Shown here one piece after another: positions 20,840 to 32,493 of a stretch of 64,000 bases of DNA. Source of the DNA: Forficula auricularia (lineage: Eukaryota > Arthropoda > Insecta > Dermaptera > Forficulidae); contig JALMQS010000030.1 in NCBI GenBank assembly GCA_024734495.1, positions 8,116,191-8,180,190 on the forward strand, written 5' to 3'. The notes below the pieces were generated by a model. That model did not search any database and was not told where the DNA came from. It saw nothing but the letters and a program-made list of their open reading frames with translations. A program made the position numbers and the translations under genes. The first letter of the stretch is position 1, and every line of letters starts with the position of its first letter.

Positions 20840-21114
20840 GGACCCCTATTAGTGTCAATATAATGTCTAAGAGTTTAAATTTTATTAAAATCACATATAA
20901 TATTGAACATGAATAAATAAAACAATAAAACTACGACGTTTCGATCGACTTGTTCAACGATCGTTCTCAAGTATATGAGAAATTGAGCACGCAACAAACG
21001 ATCGCAGAACAAGTCGATCGAAACGTCGTAGTTTTATTGTATTATTTATTCATGTTTAATATTATATGTGATTTAATAGAAATTTCAACTCTTAGGCATT
21101 ATATTGACACTAAT
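20840..21114. mobile_element. Family B palindrome (copy at 20.9 kb)
   Basis: The arms extend from TTAGTGTCAATATAATG at the left to its inverse CATTATATTGACACTAA at the right. The centre holds two ribozyme-like blocks: one complete on the minus strand (20931-20975), and one on the plus strand that lacks the 5' core. It is palindromic for about 110 nt per arm. Confidence 0.65.
20931..20975 (-). ncRNA. Hammerhead-like motif, family B
   Basis: Minus strand: UAC, UUGAGAA, extra C, GAUCG/CGAUC helix II, GAAAC, GUC, GUAG. The U3/A8 core and helix II are intact; helix I is 3 bp. Confidence 0.45.
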
Positions 21115-21845
21115 TTATTTATTTATTTTATTTATTAATGATGTTATGTACATAGGTCAGAGTAGACCCTTATAGTGTACAATCAAAAAAAGAAAAAAGA
21201 AACTGACAAATATAGAGATTAACAATATAAAGAAAAATGAAATATAAATTAGATACAAAAATACAAGAAACAGAACAAAACGTAAAAAAATACAAAATAT
21301 AAAATACAAAATAGAAATACAAAGTATAAGTATATTACAAAATATAAATTACACAATATAAAATATAAGTTAGAGGCTATAGCATTAGCATGATAGGGCT
21401 TCAGTGAGTCCACGCAGAAAGCGGGCAGCAGAGGATGGTTGTCTTAGGGCAGAGGGCATTGAGTTCCACAGTCGTGGGGCTGTGATCTCAAATGACCTCG
21501 ATCTGAGGGCAGTCTGGTGTCGCGGGCATACCAGGGCTCTTGATCTTATTGAAGGACCAGGGGTAAGTAGTTCCGCCAGGTAGGAGGGAGACCCTGATAT
21601 AAGGACCCTATGGACAAACCTCAGGTACCTAAACTTTAGATAGTTAGGAAGGCTGAAGCCTAATACCTCTACTGCTTTCTCAGAAACATGATCCATATGG
21701 CCCAGGTCGTAGATGTATCTTATGCACGAATTAAGTGCCACCGATAACCTGTGGAGAGAAACGCTGTCGAGGCCGTAGTAGACGACCTCTCCATTCAAGA
21801 AGTGGGGTAATAATAATACGAGAACAAGTCTACGAGGTCCATTTT
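21111..21845 (-). mobile_element. 5'-truncated LINE, 3' end
   Basis: A C-terminal ORF2 fragment on the minus strand is followed by an AT-rich 3' UTR (about 21145-21384) and a (TAAA)n/(TAAAT)n tail at 21111-21140. The organisation mirrors the LINE at 5585-6642, but the protein sequence differs, so it is another family. Confidence 0.7.
21385..21798 (-). pseudogene. LINE ORF2 C-terminus
   Basis: A 137-residue open frame ends in a typical LINE C-terminal signature: RSFEITAPRLWNSMPSALRQ, preceded by LPNYLKFRYLRFVHRVL and GSPSYLAELL. This is the zinc-free terminal region found after the RT in Jockey, RTE-X and related ORF2 proteins. It is intact as far as it goes, but the RT and endonuclease are missing through 5' truncation, so it cannot act alone. 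Confidence 0.75.
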
Positions 21846-22540
21846 ACTTTTTAAACGGAACCGTAAAAAGTAGATGTCGTTTTCGTCGCGCATCCCGCCA
21901 ATAAGGTGAGGCTGCACCTTTTTGCATCAATTTCAATAAAAAAATTATTTTTCCTCTCTCCTTGATTTATTCTTCCTGCTTCTTTTTCTAACTGTTCCCA
22001 AAGCTAATTAACTGTTTTTTTCTTTCTTTTGTGTTTTCAATTAAATGTGATTTGTTTCAATTAGAAACATTTTAATGTTTTCCTCGAAAAATAAGTAAGT
22101 ATCCATTAAAAATTGCATTGCTCGCAATTCAATCGGGACAAAACATTCTCTGTTCCCACACAAAACAACATTCATTAGAATATTATTTAATTATTTATGA
22201 ACTTGATCCAGAAAAAGAACAAAACAAAATGTACCTTAAAAACAAACCAAGGATCTCTTTTTTAAATGATTTTAAATTAAGTAAGTGCTATTGCTTGGAA
22301 AATTTATTCTTTTATTTTTCGTTTACCGCATGTTTTCAGATTGTAAATTATTAAGAACAACAAAACAGAAAAAAATATAATGAATAAATAAAGGTCAAAA
22401 TAATACGAAGAAATGTTTTTAAAAAAATCTAGGGTGACTTACACATAACAAAGTCTAAAATTAAAGTTTAATAGTAAAAAGTAATTTTCAATTTTAATTT
22501 AAAAATAAAAGAAATACCAAAATATTATAAAATAAGCTGA
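21846..22540. other. AT-rich DNA, nothing recognised
   Basis: Short reading frames (such as 22118-22354) lack any recognisable domain and have low-complexity composition. No repeats were matched. Confidence 0.4.
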
Positions 22541-23172
22541 CGTGTTCTGATGTGGCCATACACTTGACTTTACCATACAACATGGGCTCTAAAATTATTT
22601 ATAATCATGTAGGGGGGGGGTTAGTTTTTGCATATTTATACTTCTGGAGTCCCACTGATTATGTATACAAAATTTGGTTGAGTTTGTTAAATGGGCAAGA
22701 TTTTCATTTTTTGACCCTACCACCCACCTCCTCCCCCATTTTGGTCGCTTAGTTTTTGCATTTTTAGACTTCTGGAGGTCCCATTGATTATGTATACAAA
22801 TTTGGTTGAGTTTACTGTCTAACTGAACAAGATTTTCATTTTTGACCTATACCATCCTCCCATTTTGGGCGGTATATTTTTTTCGATGTTCACTTATTAG
22901 ACTTCTTGTGGAGTGAAATGCCACGGATTATGTATACAAAATTTGGTTGAGTTAACTAACTAACACCTAACAGACATTTTGACAAAACAATTATTATCTC
23001 GAAAAATATAATTTTTTCGATGTTCACTTATTAGGGCTTCTTTGTAGAGCTGAAATGCGCGATAGTGTTGTTTAATTTAGGCCGTTTTTGAGATATTTCA
23101 AAATAAAGACGAAAAAAACCACTTTTCTTATGCACGATTACAATACTTTACCATACACTGCATGGTAATGTA
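22541..23172 (+). mobile_element. Family G element, copy 2
   Basis: It begins GACGTGTTCTGATGTGGCCA, carries three GATTATGTATACAAAATTTGG blocks and ends with CACGATTACAATACTTTACC, an inverted GTATGG-type hairpin and GTAA. It is shorter than G1 because the GGACAACCGGACA part is deleted. Non-coding. Confidence 0.6.
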
Positions 23173-24769
23173 AAAAGAGATTATTATGCTTGCGTGAAAA
23201 TTCAATTTTTGAGTCTGTACTATGTATAATTGTATTGCGGGGACAGGTTAGCATTATCCAAACTTTGCTTAAATTGTATCAAATTTAATCTAGTTTAAAA
23301 ATGTATAGAGTGGTCTTTGTCGAAAACATGCTCCATCGTGGTCAAAATGGGAAAAAATCGAAAAAAGTGCGAGATTTTTGGGATTTGCGGAAACAGAAAA
23401 AATACGCCAATTTTCAACTAGCCGAGCGAACGGTTGGTCAGAGAAAAACCTAAATAATCAAATTTGTAGGAAATTTTATGAACTTTCATTTTAAATAGGT
23501 AGGTTATTTACGAAAAGTTGATAGTTTTCCGGGTAAAAACACAATTTAACTGGTCTATTTGTTTTAATAAAAAAAATTCTCTCTAAATATTTTGCTTTGA
23601 CCCCCACCCCCATGAAAATTTTCTGGCTACGCTACTGCTCGCCAATATTAAATTTAACCAAAAAATAAATAAATTTTTAATATGGTGCTTTAAAACAGTT
23701 GTAGAGCTAATGAGCTGAAATTTCATAAGTTTCAGCTTTCTAGCCCAAGCTGTTCGTTGACTAGAATTTTCCAAATAACGAATATATGCGGATAATTAAA
23801 TAAATACTAAAAATAAATAAATGTTTGCACATACAAAACTAAAAACAAATAAATTAATAAGCACTGTGTTAGTCCCATGGAAAGAATTTCGACTGGTACA
23901 AGTATAAACAATTAAGTTTTCCAATTCGATCTGTGTGTGTGTGTGTGTGTGTGTTTGACAAACTCTTAAAAATTTCTCTATCGATTATTGATGGATTTTT
24001 TTTTGCCCCCGTGTTCTCTCTATTTATGTATAAATGAGGTTCACTCAATGGTTTTGACGAAAGAAATATAACGAGCAGATGCTTAATGAGCAAATGTTGT
24101 TGCTTGTGTGTGTTTTTTTCATATAGCGATTACATTTCCTTTTTAAATTTTTCTTTCAATAGAAATTCTTGTCTTTGTTCCAATAGATGATGATTTCAAA
24201 CATAACACAAAACACAAGACGACAAAAAAATAACTTGGGAAGATTCTTTGAAAATATAATTATCATACAGTTTAAAAAACAGAAATGAACAATCGTTATT
24301 GTTGTTTGTTTTTTGTGTAATTTGTTGACAAGTTTCTACTAATTTCATTTAATTCATTAATATCATACAAACAAGAATGAATGTACAAAGAGAGAGATTC
24401 GATTTTCATTCAAACGACATGTCTGTGTTTCACACAAGATGAAGGTTATTTGTATCAATTAACCTGTTATAATTGTCTTGGTATAAGAAGTTTTTTCAAA
24501 TAATATTGTTATAATATAGTAAAATAAGGAAGAGCTAAAATACACGTGTAGATTTAGCTTATTTATTTACTTTTTCAACAATGTCAATAAATAATAATCA
24601 ATAAAATATTGAAAAGAAAACAAATTAATGATTAAACAATTAATTATTTAGATTTAATTATGTTTCAAATATGAAATATTAGATAATAGTTTTGGGTAAG
24701 TATTCGAGTGTTTCAAAAGTCTTAAAACACAATGCAAATAAATAAACTTAAATAATAACAGTGTTATTG
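23173..24769. other. AT-rich DNA with a (GT)n microsatellite
   Basis: A dinucleotide GT run lies at about 23931-23955. Near 23600-23640 a block reading GAAAATTTTCTGGCTACGC resembles the end of unclassified insect repeats. No gene is recognised; the remainder shows no copies in the window. Confidence 0.4.
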
Positions 24770-24777
24770 CTTTAAGC

Positions 24778-24889
24778 CATGTTTTCTTAAACTTTTTTGA
24801 TTGGCGACCCCATTTTGAATGAGAAGTCATTGTTGTCCTATGTTTCGTTACACCAAAATGGGGTCGCGACCCATAGTTTAGAAGCGCTG
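24778..24889. mobile_element. hAT-type MITE
   Basis: A 112-bp element begins CATGTTTTCTTAAAC and ends GTTTAGAAGCGCTG, so it has CA...TG ends, with the GGTCGCGACCC-type subterminal block typical of hAT elements. An 8-bp TSD CTTTAARC is at 24770-24777 and 24890-24897 (one mismatch). The 8-bp TSD and the terminal motif both support hAT. Confidence 0.75.
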
Positions 24890-24912
24890 CTTTAAACAAT
24901 CGCTTATAGACT

Positions 24913-25090
24913 TAGGGCCAGTTGTATGTCGGTTGGTAAACTCTATTTAAACGTCGGCAAAGGGTAAAAGGCTGGGATGGCCAATCAGATGAAAGTGCCT
25001 GTCATCTGATTGGCAGCACTTTCATCCATGGCCATCAGCCTTTACCCTTGCCGACGTTTAAATAGAGTTTGCCAACCGATATGGCTTACT
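24913..25090. repeat. Fold-back element L, copy 1
   Basis: The arms of about 75 nt contain GGTAAACTCTATTTAAACGT and its complement. The centre contains GGGATGGCCAATCAGATGA, which also forms the centre of the fold-back at 35296-35482. Both copies start GGCC(A/C)GTTGTATGTCG. This is a MITE-like family without coding capacity. Confidence 0.7.
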
Positions 25091-25194
25091 TACAAAACTG
25101 TTAGCTTAGTTCGTAAGGTTTACTTATGAGAGTAACTTAACCTCACCTACATATCAACTCAGGGTTTTAAATAATAGAATCACATTAATCAGGG

Positions 25195-25484
25195 ACGAGG
25201 TGACTGTGGGTCAGTGCCTAGAGTGTCGGGTCGCTGACTCGAAGATCGCTGGTTCGAGACCGAGTCTCGGCAGATAGATATTTGCAGTCGCCTCTTGGAA
25301 AGTAATGGCAACCTACCAAGAGTATAATTGCCTAGTCAACCTCTCCAAATTAGGCCGTTCGAAACGGGCTTTAAAAAGTAGGTCCCGTATATCTGTGTAA
25401 AACAACTAAACACACTCAGCACAGGTATATGTGGAGAGGCACCGACACCCATTTCGGGTATGGCACTCGAAGAAGAAGAAATCA
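25195..25484 (+). mobile_element. tRNA-derived SINE, family S1, copy 1
   Basis: The head is tRNA-like with an A-box-like CAGTGCCTAGAGTG and a clear B box GGTTCGAGACC. The body has TTGGAAAGTAATGGCAACCT and the conserved GCACCGACACCCATTTCGGG. The tail is (GAA)n. The body matches 53191-53470 over nearly 290 nt. Internal Pol III promoter implied. Confidence 0.8.
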
Positions 25485-25900
25485 TGGGTGCCAACAGGGG
25501 GGGGTTGAAAACTGTTGCAATATTACCATTATATACTAAAAATAGAAGCTAAGTAGTAAAATCAAAATTTTACAGTACGAGCTATATGTACCTTTGATGA
25601 TGACTTTTACCTCTTACTGATCGAATAGTAGAAGAACTCAAATGATTTTTTTACATTGAATAAGACATATTAGGAGTATAAATTCGCACTTATTGAGTTT
25701 TAGGTTTGAAAGAAGTGGCAATTTTAAGTATTTGTGTAGTTTAACTCATTTTTGGAAAAATTATACTTAGTGACTTTTACCTGCAAACCGACGATATATA
25801 ATTTTTTATAAGAATTTTCCGGAAATAATGGAGTCCCAGAAAAAGAGAGAGAGATTGTCTTTTGATAGTAAATGTACCTAAATAGTTCCTATAAATAATA
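25485..25900. other. AT-rich DNA, nothing recognised
   Basis: A short G run near 25498-25504. No repeats or genes. Confidence 0.4.
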
Positions 25901-25904
25901 AATT

Positions 25905-26145
25905 TTAATTAGTGGATGGAGTTTTTATTTGAGGTGTTTCGGAAAAGATTGCTATTTGGTGTCCTGTAATCAGATGTAGTTTTGATGAGTGGAAAAACCA
26001 AACTTCAATGTGTGTACACCATCACATTAAAGTTTTGTTTTTCCACTCCTAAAACTACATCTTATTACTGGACACCAAATAACAATCTTTTCCGAAACAC
26101 CTCAAATAAAAAACTCCATCCACTACTTAAAATTATTACGGAAAC
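25905..26145. repeat. Fold-back element Q
   Basis: Inverted arms (GGAGTTTTTATTTGAGGTGT and onward; about 100 nt) flank a short centre around 26000-26030. The right arm reads GAAACACCTCAAATAAAAAA CTCC in reverse sense. No ribozyme core or ORF. Superfamily unknown. Confidence 0.6.
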
Positions 26146-26204
26146 ACTGGCCTCGGATATTATGGTCTTCATCAAGTCTCCAACACATTCTTAATAAATT
26201 TTAC

Positions 26205-26470
26205 TTTAAAAAAACTAAAAAAACACGCTTTTGTCAGTAATGCACTAAAAATGATAAATTAATGTACCTAATAACTTTTTTATGTGCAATAACTAAGTCA
26301 AAAAGCGTGGAGCCTTTCTTTGAGAAGCCTATAGGTAGTTTTAAATAATTTCAACAAAGTGCCCCACGCTTTTTGACTTAGTTATTGGACATAAAAAAAA
26401 GTTTATTACATTATTTTATACTTTTTAGTACGTTACTGACAAAACCGTGATTTTTAATTTTTTTAAACTA
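26205..26470. repeat. Fold-back element R
   Basis: The arms of about 90 nt include GCAATAACTAAGTCAAAAAG CGTGG and its complement. The centre (26315-26350) is unrelated. It starts and ends in AT-rich TTTAAAAA tracts, with TGTCAGTAATG/CGTTACTGACA inside. MITE-like. Confidence 0.6.
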
Positions 26471-26559
26471 TAATTTTTTTTTACTTTTTAGTCTTAAAAT
26501 GGTACAATTCTACGTGTATATCGCTAAACTAAAACTAAATTTGACAAGAGTCTACTATA

Positions 26560-26955
26560 TGGTATTTTCCCAATTGCCCCCCCCCCCCCCCAATTTGGTT
26601 AATTTTGGTATTTTTACCCTTCTGAGGGCCCACAATGTATACAAATTTCTGTTGAGTTTGGATCAAAGGGTGCTATAATTTCCAAATTTCGCCTCCCCCC
26701 TGTTAATTTTTTCAGCTAGATTGTTTAAAATTATTATATTGTCATCGGTTCTTAATACGTAAGCAAACATTCAATTTAATCAGATTCCTTGAAGGTGGTG
26801 AAAATTACGTTGAGAGATTACGTCACATTGATACATACATACCTACAGGTCAAGCTAATAAAAGCGTATTAAAAATGTACTCCAATATTTCCGTTAGCTT
26901 GATTACCATTGGGCATTTTTGTAAGGCTTTGGTAATTGGAATAAAACGTTGGCTT
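26560..26955. repeat. G-related fragment and unannotated DNA
   Basis: Positions 26560-26700 contain the G-type blocks GCCCACAATGTATACAAATT and GAGTTTGGATCAAAGG next to a poly-C run (26577-26592). The rest, up to family H, shows nothing recognisable. Confidence 0.4.
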
Positions 26956-26960
26956 TTTTA

Positions 26961-27222
26961 ACTTAGAGAAAGTGGTGTAGGTTTTAGGTAAAACATGATA
27001 TTAATTAATAAAGTAAAGAGTGTGTAGTTTCACAGTGAATGAAATAAAACTCAAAGAGGTTTATGCAAACTCAATATACAATTTCGGATTTTTAGTCCAT
27101 CATCAGGAGTTTACAGGTTAAAAACTGATGATGGACTAATAATCCGAAATATGTTGAGTTTGTATACACCTCTTTGATTTTTATTTCATTCGCTGTGAAA
27201 CTACACTCTTTACTTTATTAAT
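26961..27222. mobile_element. Family H element, copy 2
   Basis: The arms face outward around a centre near 27118. The left extension (about 26961-27002, GAGAAAGTGGTGTAGGTTTT) matches that of H1. A diverged TSD is visible: AACGTTGGCTTTTTTAA at the left and AATGTTGGCCTTTAA at the right. The left arm has a complete ribozyme; the right arm retains the core but has lost the helix I partner. Confidence 0.65.
27067..27112 (-). ncRNA. Hammerhead-like ribozyme, family H
   Basis: Minus strand: AAACUC, CUGAUGA, extra U, helix II GGA/UCC with an A-rich loop, GAAA, a UU...AU mini helix III with a short loop, UU, GAGUUU. Helix I is a perfect 6 bp. The right-arm counterpart (27125-27162, plus) keeps CUGAUGA and GAAA but not helix I. 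Confidence 0.65.
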
Positions 27223-27229
27223 TAAAATG

Positions 27230-27955
27230 TTGGCCTTTAAGAAAGTTTTTCAAAAGTTCATAAAGATACGTTCTCTACGGAAATTTTCTATTCAAAAACC
27301 CTGAACTATTTTCTAAACTGGAACGGAAAGATTAGATTCGACGATGATTTTAATGTTAACACGAAAGGTCTTAATTAGAAATTCAATGATGGCCGCGATC
27401 TTCAAGGACTCGAATTAACCGCAATGCATCCGTTACCGAAATGTCATTCTGGTCTTATTAGATATAATATTATTAGCAAGGATGGAATAATAATAATTTT
27501 GCCTGACAGCTAGCTCTGTAACATTTCCATCTCTCTTTAGCAGCCAGCTCATTTCCCCCGGTCCATTGCGCCATTTCGCGTTCAATTTGCATATACGATG
27601 TCACGCGCTGCTGGGAGGAAATTGCACTCCCCGGTGCATCTCTCCAGCATCTATTGAGTGCATTTGATTTGGGATGCAGCCACTCCCCAATCACGGCTCG
27701 CTGCACTGCCTATTGCACCCATTCACCATGTAAATGTTGATTAGAGGGTGTGGAGCGCGAATCGGCTTTTGTTTTATTAGCTCTGGCCTAATAAAGATCA
27801 ATAAAAACAATTTCGTACCATTTCCACCCTCCCCCCAAATATTTACATGGTTTTATTTAACTTGGTTCTTTTGTGTGTCTGTCTTTCTAGGTAGAATCTT
27901 GTAATCAAATTTAGGATTACTTGTACAATTAAGTCTAACATGAACGAAAGAATAG
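27230..27955. other. Unique DNA with candidate conserved island
   Basis: Positions 27360-27750 are GC-richer, with ATTTGCAT-type and CATTTG motifs (AATTTGCATATACG near 27584), and no copies elsewhere in the window. The 77-residue frame on the minus strand has no recognisable domain. A regulatory element is the better guess. Confidence 0.35.
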
Positions 27956-27997
27956 GTCTCTATTAATAATGAATGACGAGCTTTTCGTGCGTGCCTT

Positions 27998-28183
27998 TGG
28001 TCGCCTCCTCTTGGAAAGTAATGGCAGCCTACCAAGAGTATAATCTCCAAATTAGCCGTTCGGAACCGGCGTTAAAAAGTAGGTCCCGTGTATCTGTGTA
28101 AAAACAACTAAACACACTCAGCACAGATATAAGTGGAGAGAGCGCCGACACCCGTTTCGGGTATGGCACTCGAAGAAGAAGAA
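27998..28183 (+). mobile_element. SINE S1, copy 2, 5'-truncated
   Basis: It lacks the tRNA-like head and starts at the TCGCCTCCTCTTGGAAAG point, then matches the S1 body through GCGCCGACACCCGTTTCGGG and the (GAA)n tail. Just 5' is a 40-nt piece (GACGAGCTTTTCGTGCGTGC) shared with element T at 41352. The tail abuts the LINE fragment that follows. Confidence 0.75.
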
Positions 28184-28522
28184 GCTTTTTGGCCTCTAAA
28201 AGCCATAGTTTTCGTTTTTGATGAGAATATTTTAAGATTATATTCTCTGGCCATTTGTGAGAATATATGTATGGATCGTTGCAATTTGTTTTCACTATCC
28301 TGGATTATGAGCTGGTCATCCGCAAATAGTAAGGTTTTAAGTTATTTATTTATTTTTAGCAGTATGCCATCTTTCAAATTATTTTTCCAGGTTCTAAGAA
28401 GATCCTTTATATATAAATTAAACAAAGTGGGTGAGAGACTGCACTCTTGTCGAACACCCTGGTTTATATACAATTCGTCGAGTATTTTTCTTCCTGTGAC
28501 AATTTGAATCCTGGTATTTTTA
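28184..28522 (-). pseudogene. LINE reverse transcriptase fragment
   Basis: The minus-strand reading gives a non-LTR RT core: IQIVTGRKILDELYINQG, VRQECSLSPTLFNLYIKDLL and, after one in-frame stop, LKTLLFADDQLIIQDSENKL, then SSKTKTMAFRGQ. The FADD box is the catalytic Asp pair and QECSLSPTLF is the conserved RT motif upstream of it. The stop codon (about 28340) makes it a pseudogene. The 78 nt at its 5' end are included in each unit of the neighbouring tandem array. Confidence 0.85.
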
Positions 28523-31500
28523 TTGTTTAATTATTTTATAAAATAAAGACTGGAAAATTATATCAATCAATATTTTCTATGTTTATTTACAACTACTCTT
28601 TGTTTACAATAATAATAATAATTCTAACAAAAACATAAACAAATATACACTACAACATCTCCCTTTTTCTGAAAGAAACTATATTTTATATTAGTTGTAT
28701 TGTCGAACACCCTGGTTTATATACAATTCGTCGAGTATTTTTCTTCCTGTGACAATTTGAATCCTGGTATTTTTATTGTTTAATTATTTTATAAAATAAA
28801 GACTGGAAAATTATATCAACCAATATTTTCTATGTTTATTTACAACTACTCTTTGTTTACAATAATAATAATAATTCTAACAAAAACATAAACAAATATA
28901 CACTACAACATCTCCCTTTTTCTGAAAGAAACTATATTTTATATTAGTTGTATTGTCGAACACCCTGGTTTATATACAATTCGTCGAGTATTTTTCTTCC
29001 TGTGACAATTTGAATCCTGGTATTTTTATTGTTTAATTATTTTATAAAATAAAGACTGGAAAATTATATCAATCAATATTTTCTATGTTTATTTACAACT
29101 ACTCTTTGTTTACAATAATAATAATAATTCTAACAAAAACATAAACAAATATACACTACAACATCTCCCTTTTTCTGAAAGAAACTATATTTTATATTAG
29201 TTGTATTGTCGAACACCCTGGTTTATATACAATTCGTCGAGTATTTTTCTTCCTGTGACAATTTGAATCCTGGTATTTTTATTGTTTAATTATTTTATAA
29301 AATAAAGACTGGAAAATTATATCAACCAATATTTTCTATGTTTATTTACAACTACTCTTTGTTTACAATAATAATAATAATTCTAACAAAAACATAAACA
29401 AATATACACTACAACATCTCCCTTTTTCTGAAAGAAACTATATTTTATATTAGTTGTATTGTCGAACACCCTGGTTTATATACAATTCGTCGAGTATTTT
29501 TCTTCCTGTGACAATTTGAATCCTGGTATTTTTATTGTTTAATTATTTTATAAAATAAAGACTGGAAAATTATATCAACCAATATTTTCTATGTTTATTT
29601 ACAACTACTCTTTGTTTACAATAATAATAATAATTCTAACAAAAACATAAACAAATATACACTACAACATCTCCCTTTTTCTGAAAGAAACTATATTTTA
29701 TATTAGTTGTATTGTCGAACACCCTGGTTTATATACAATTCGTCGAGTATTTTTCTTCCTGTGACAATTTGAATCCTGGTATTTTTATTGTTTAATTATT
29801 TTATAAAATAAAGACTGGAAAATTATATCAACCAATATTTTCTATGTTTATTTACAACTACTCTTTGTTTACAATAATAATAATAATTCTAACAAAAACA
29901 TAAACAAATATACACTACAACATCTCCCTTTTTCTGAAAGAAACTATATTTTATATTAGTTGTATTGTCGAACACCCTGGTTTATATACAATTCGTCGAG
30001 TATTTTTCTTCCTGTGACAATTTGAATCCTGGTATTTTTATTGTTTAATTATTTTATAAAATAAAGACTGGAAAATTATATCAACCAATATTTTCTATGT
30101 TTATTTACAACTACTCTTTGTTTACAATAATAATAATAATTCTAACAAAAACATAAACAAATATACACTACAACATCTCCCTTTTTCTGAAAGAAACTAT
30201 ATTTTATATTAGTTGTATTGTCGAACACCCTGGTTTATATACAATTCGTCGAGTATTTTTCTTCCTGTGACAATTTGAATCCTGGTATTTTTATTGTTTA
30301 ATTATTTTATAAAATAAAGACTGGAAAATTATATCAACCAATATTTTCTATGTTTATTTACAACTACTCTTTGTTTACAATAATAATAATAATTCTAACA
30401 AAAACATAAACAAATATACACTACAACATCTCCCTTTTTCTGAAAGAAACTATATTTTATATTAGTTGTATTGTCGAACACCCTGGTTTATATACAATTC
30501 GTCGAGTATTTTTCTTCCTGTGACAATTTGAATCCTGGTATTTTTATTGTTTAATTATTTTATAAAATAAAGACTGGAAAATTATATCAACCAATATTTT
30601 CTATGTTTATTTACAACTACTCTTTGTTTACAATAATAATAATAATTCTAACAAAAACATAAACAAATATACACTACAACATCTCCCTTTTTCTGAAAGA
30701 AACTATATTTTATATTAGTTGTATTGTCGAACACCCTGGTTTATATACAATTCGTCGAGTATTTTTCTTCCTGTGACAATTTGAATCCTGGTATTTTTAT
30801 TGTTTAATTATTTTATAAAATAAAGACTGGAAAATTATATCAACCAATATTTTCTATGTTTATTTACAACTACTCTTTGTTTACAATAATAATAATAATT
30901 CTAACAAAAACATAAACAAATATACACTACAACATCTCCCTTTTTCTGAAAGAAACTATATTTTATATTAGTTGTATTGTCGAACACCCTGGTTTATATA
31001 CAATTCGTCGAGTATTTTTCTTCCTGTGACAATTTGAATCCTGGTATTTTTATTGTTTAATTATTTTATAAAATAAAGACTGGAAAATTATATCAACCAA
31101 TATTTTCTATGTTTATTTACAACTACTCTTTGTTTACAATAATAATAATAATTCTAACAAAAACATAAACAAATATACACTACAACATCTCCCTTTTTCT
31201 GAAAGAAACTATATTTTATATTAGTTGTATTGTCGAACACCCTGGTTTATATACAATTCGTCGAGTATTTTTCTTCCTGTGACAATTTGAATCCTGGTAT
31301 TTTTATTGTTTAATTATTTTATAAAATAAAGACTGGAAAATTATATCAACCAATATTTTCTATGTTTATTTACAACTACTCTTTGTTTACAATAATAATA
31401 ATAATTCTAACAAAAACATAAACAAATATACACTACAACATCTCCCTTTTTCTGAAAGAAACTATATTTTATATTAGTTGTATTGTCGAACACCCTGGTT

Positions 31501-32493
31501 TATATACAATTCGTCGAGTATTTTTCTTCCTGTGACAATTTGAATCCTGGTATTTTTATTGTTTAATTATTTTATAAAATAAAGACTGGAAAATTATATC
31601 AACCAATATTTTCTATGTTTATTTACAACTACTCTTTGTTTACAATAATAATAATAATTCTAACAAAAACATAAACAAATATACACTACAACATCTCCCT
31701 TTTTCTGAAAGAAACTATATTTTATATTAGTTGTATTGTCGAACACCCTGGTTTATATACAATTCGTCGAGTATTTTTCTTCCTGTGACAATTTGAATCC
31801 TGGTATTTTTATTGTTTAATTATTTTATAAAATAAAGACTGGAAAATTATATCAACCAATATTTTCTATGTTTATTTACAACTACTCTTTGTTTACAATA
31901 ATAATAATAATTCTAACAAAAACATAAACAAATATACACTACAACATCTCCCTTTTTTCTGAAAGAAACTATATTTTATATTAGTTGTATTGTCGAACAC
32001 CCTGGTTTATATACAATTCAGTCGAGTATTTTTCTTCCTGTGACAATTTGAATCCTGGTATTTTTATTGTTTAATTATTTTATAAAATAAAGACTGGAAA
32101 ATTATATCAATCAATATTTTCTATGTTTATTTACAACTACTCTTTGTTTACAATAATAATAATAATTCTAACAAAAACATAAACAAATATACACTACAAC
32201 ATCTCCTTTTTCTGAAAGAAACTATATTTTATATTAGTTGTATTGTCGAACACCCTGGTTTATATACAATTCGTCGAGTATTTTTCTTCCTGTGACAATT
32301 TGAATCCTGGTATTTTTATTGTTTAATTATTTTATAAAATAAAGACTGGAAAATTATATCAACCAATATTTTCTATGTTTATTTACAACTACTCTTTGTT
32401 TACAATAATAATAATAATTCTAACAAAAACATAAACAAATATACTCTACAACATCTCCCTTTTTCTGAAAGAAACTATATTTTATATTAGTTT
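28448..32493. repeat. 253-bp tandem array, about 16 units
   Basis: The string TGTCGAACACCCTGGTTTAT recurs every 253 bp from 28448 to 32244 (small indels only in the last units). Each unit is chimeric: about 76 nt of LINE RT, a 134-nt LTR (TGTTTAATTATTTTATAAAA to ACACTACAACA), then the polypurine tract and about 43 nt of Gypsy-like internal DNA. Units differ by about one base (CAATCAAT or CAACCAAT). The first unit continues leftward into LINE and the last rightward into the Gypsy-like internal region, so the array arose by duplicating one junction. Confidence 0.95.
28524..28657 (-). mobile_element. 3' LTR of Gypsy-like element 1
   Basis: On the minus strand the LTR starts TGTTGTAGTGTATA just after the polypurine tract AGAAAAAGGGAGA and ends TAATTAAACA. 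It matches the 5' LTR at 33662-33800. It is the first of the sixteen LTR copies carried by the tandem array. Confidence 0.75.

Noticed and set aside
25905..26470. Fold-backs Q and R as further ribozyme families
   Set aside because: They are palindromic but contain no CUGANGA-like core followed by a hairpin and GAAA.
28133..28507. Plus-strand 124-codon ORF
   Set aside because: It is the antisense shadow of the LINE reverse transcriptase fragment, which reads on the minus strand.
27998..28522. SINE S1 sharing its 3' end with the adjacent LINE
   Set aside because: The SINE and LINE are in opposite orientations and meet at the SINE's (GAA)n tail; simple insertion next to or into the LINE explains it.
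28448..32493. CRISPR-like regular repeat array
   Set aside because: The 253-bp repeats have no unique spacers; each unit is a LINE/LTR chimera in a eukaryotic background.
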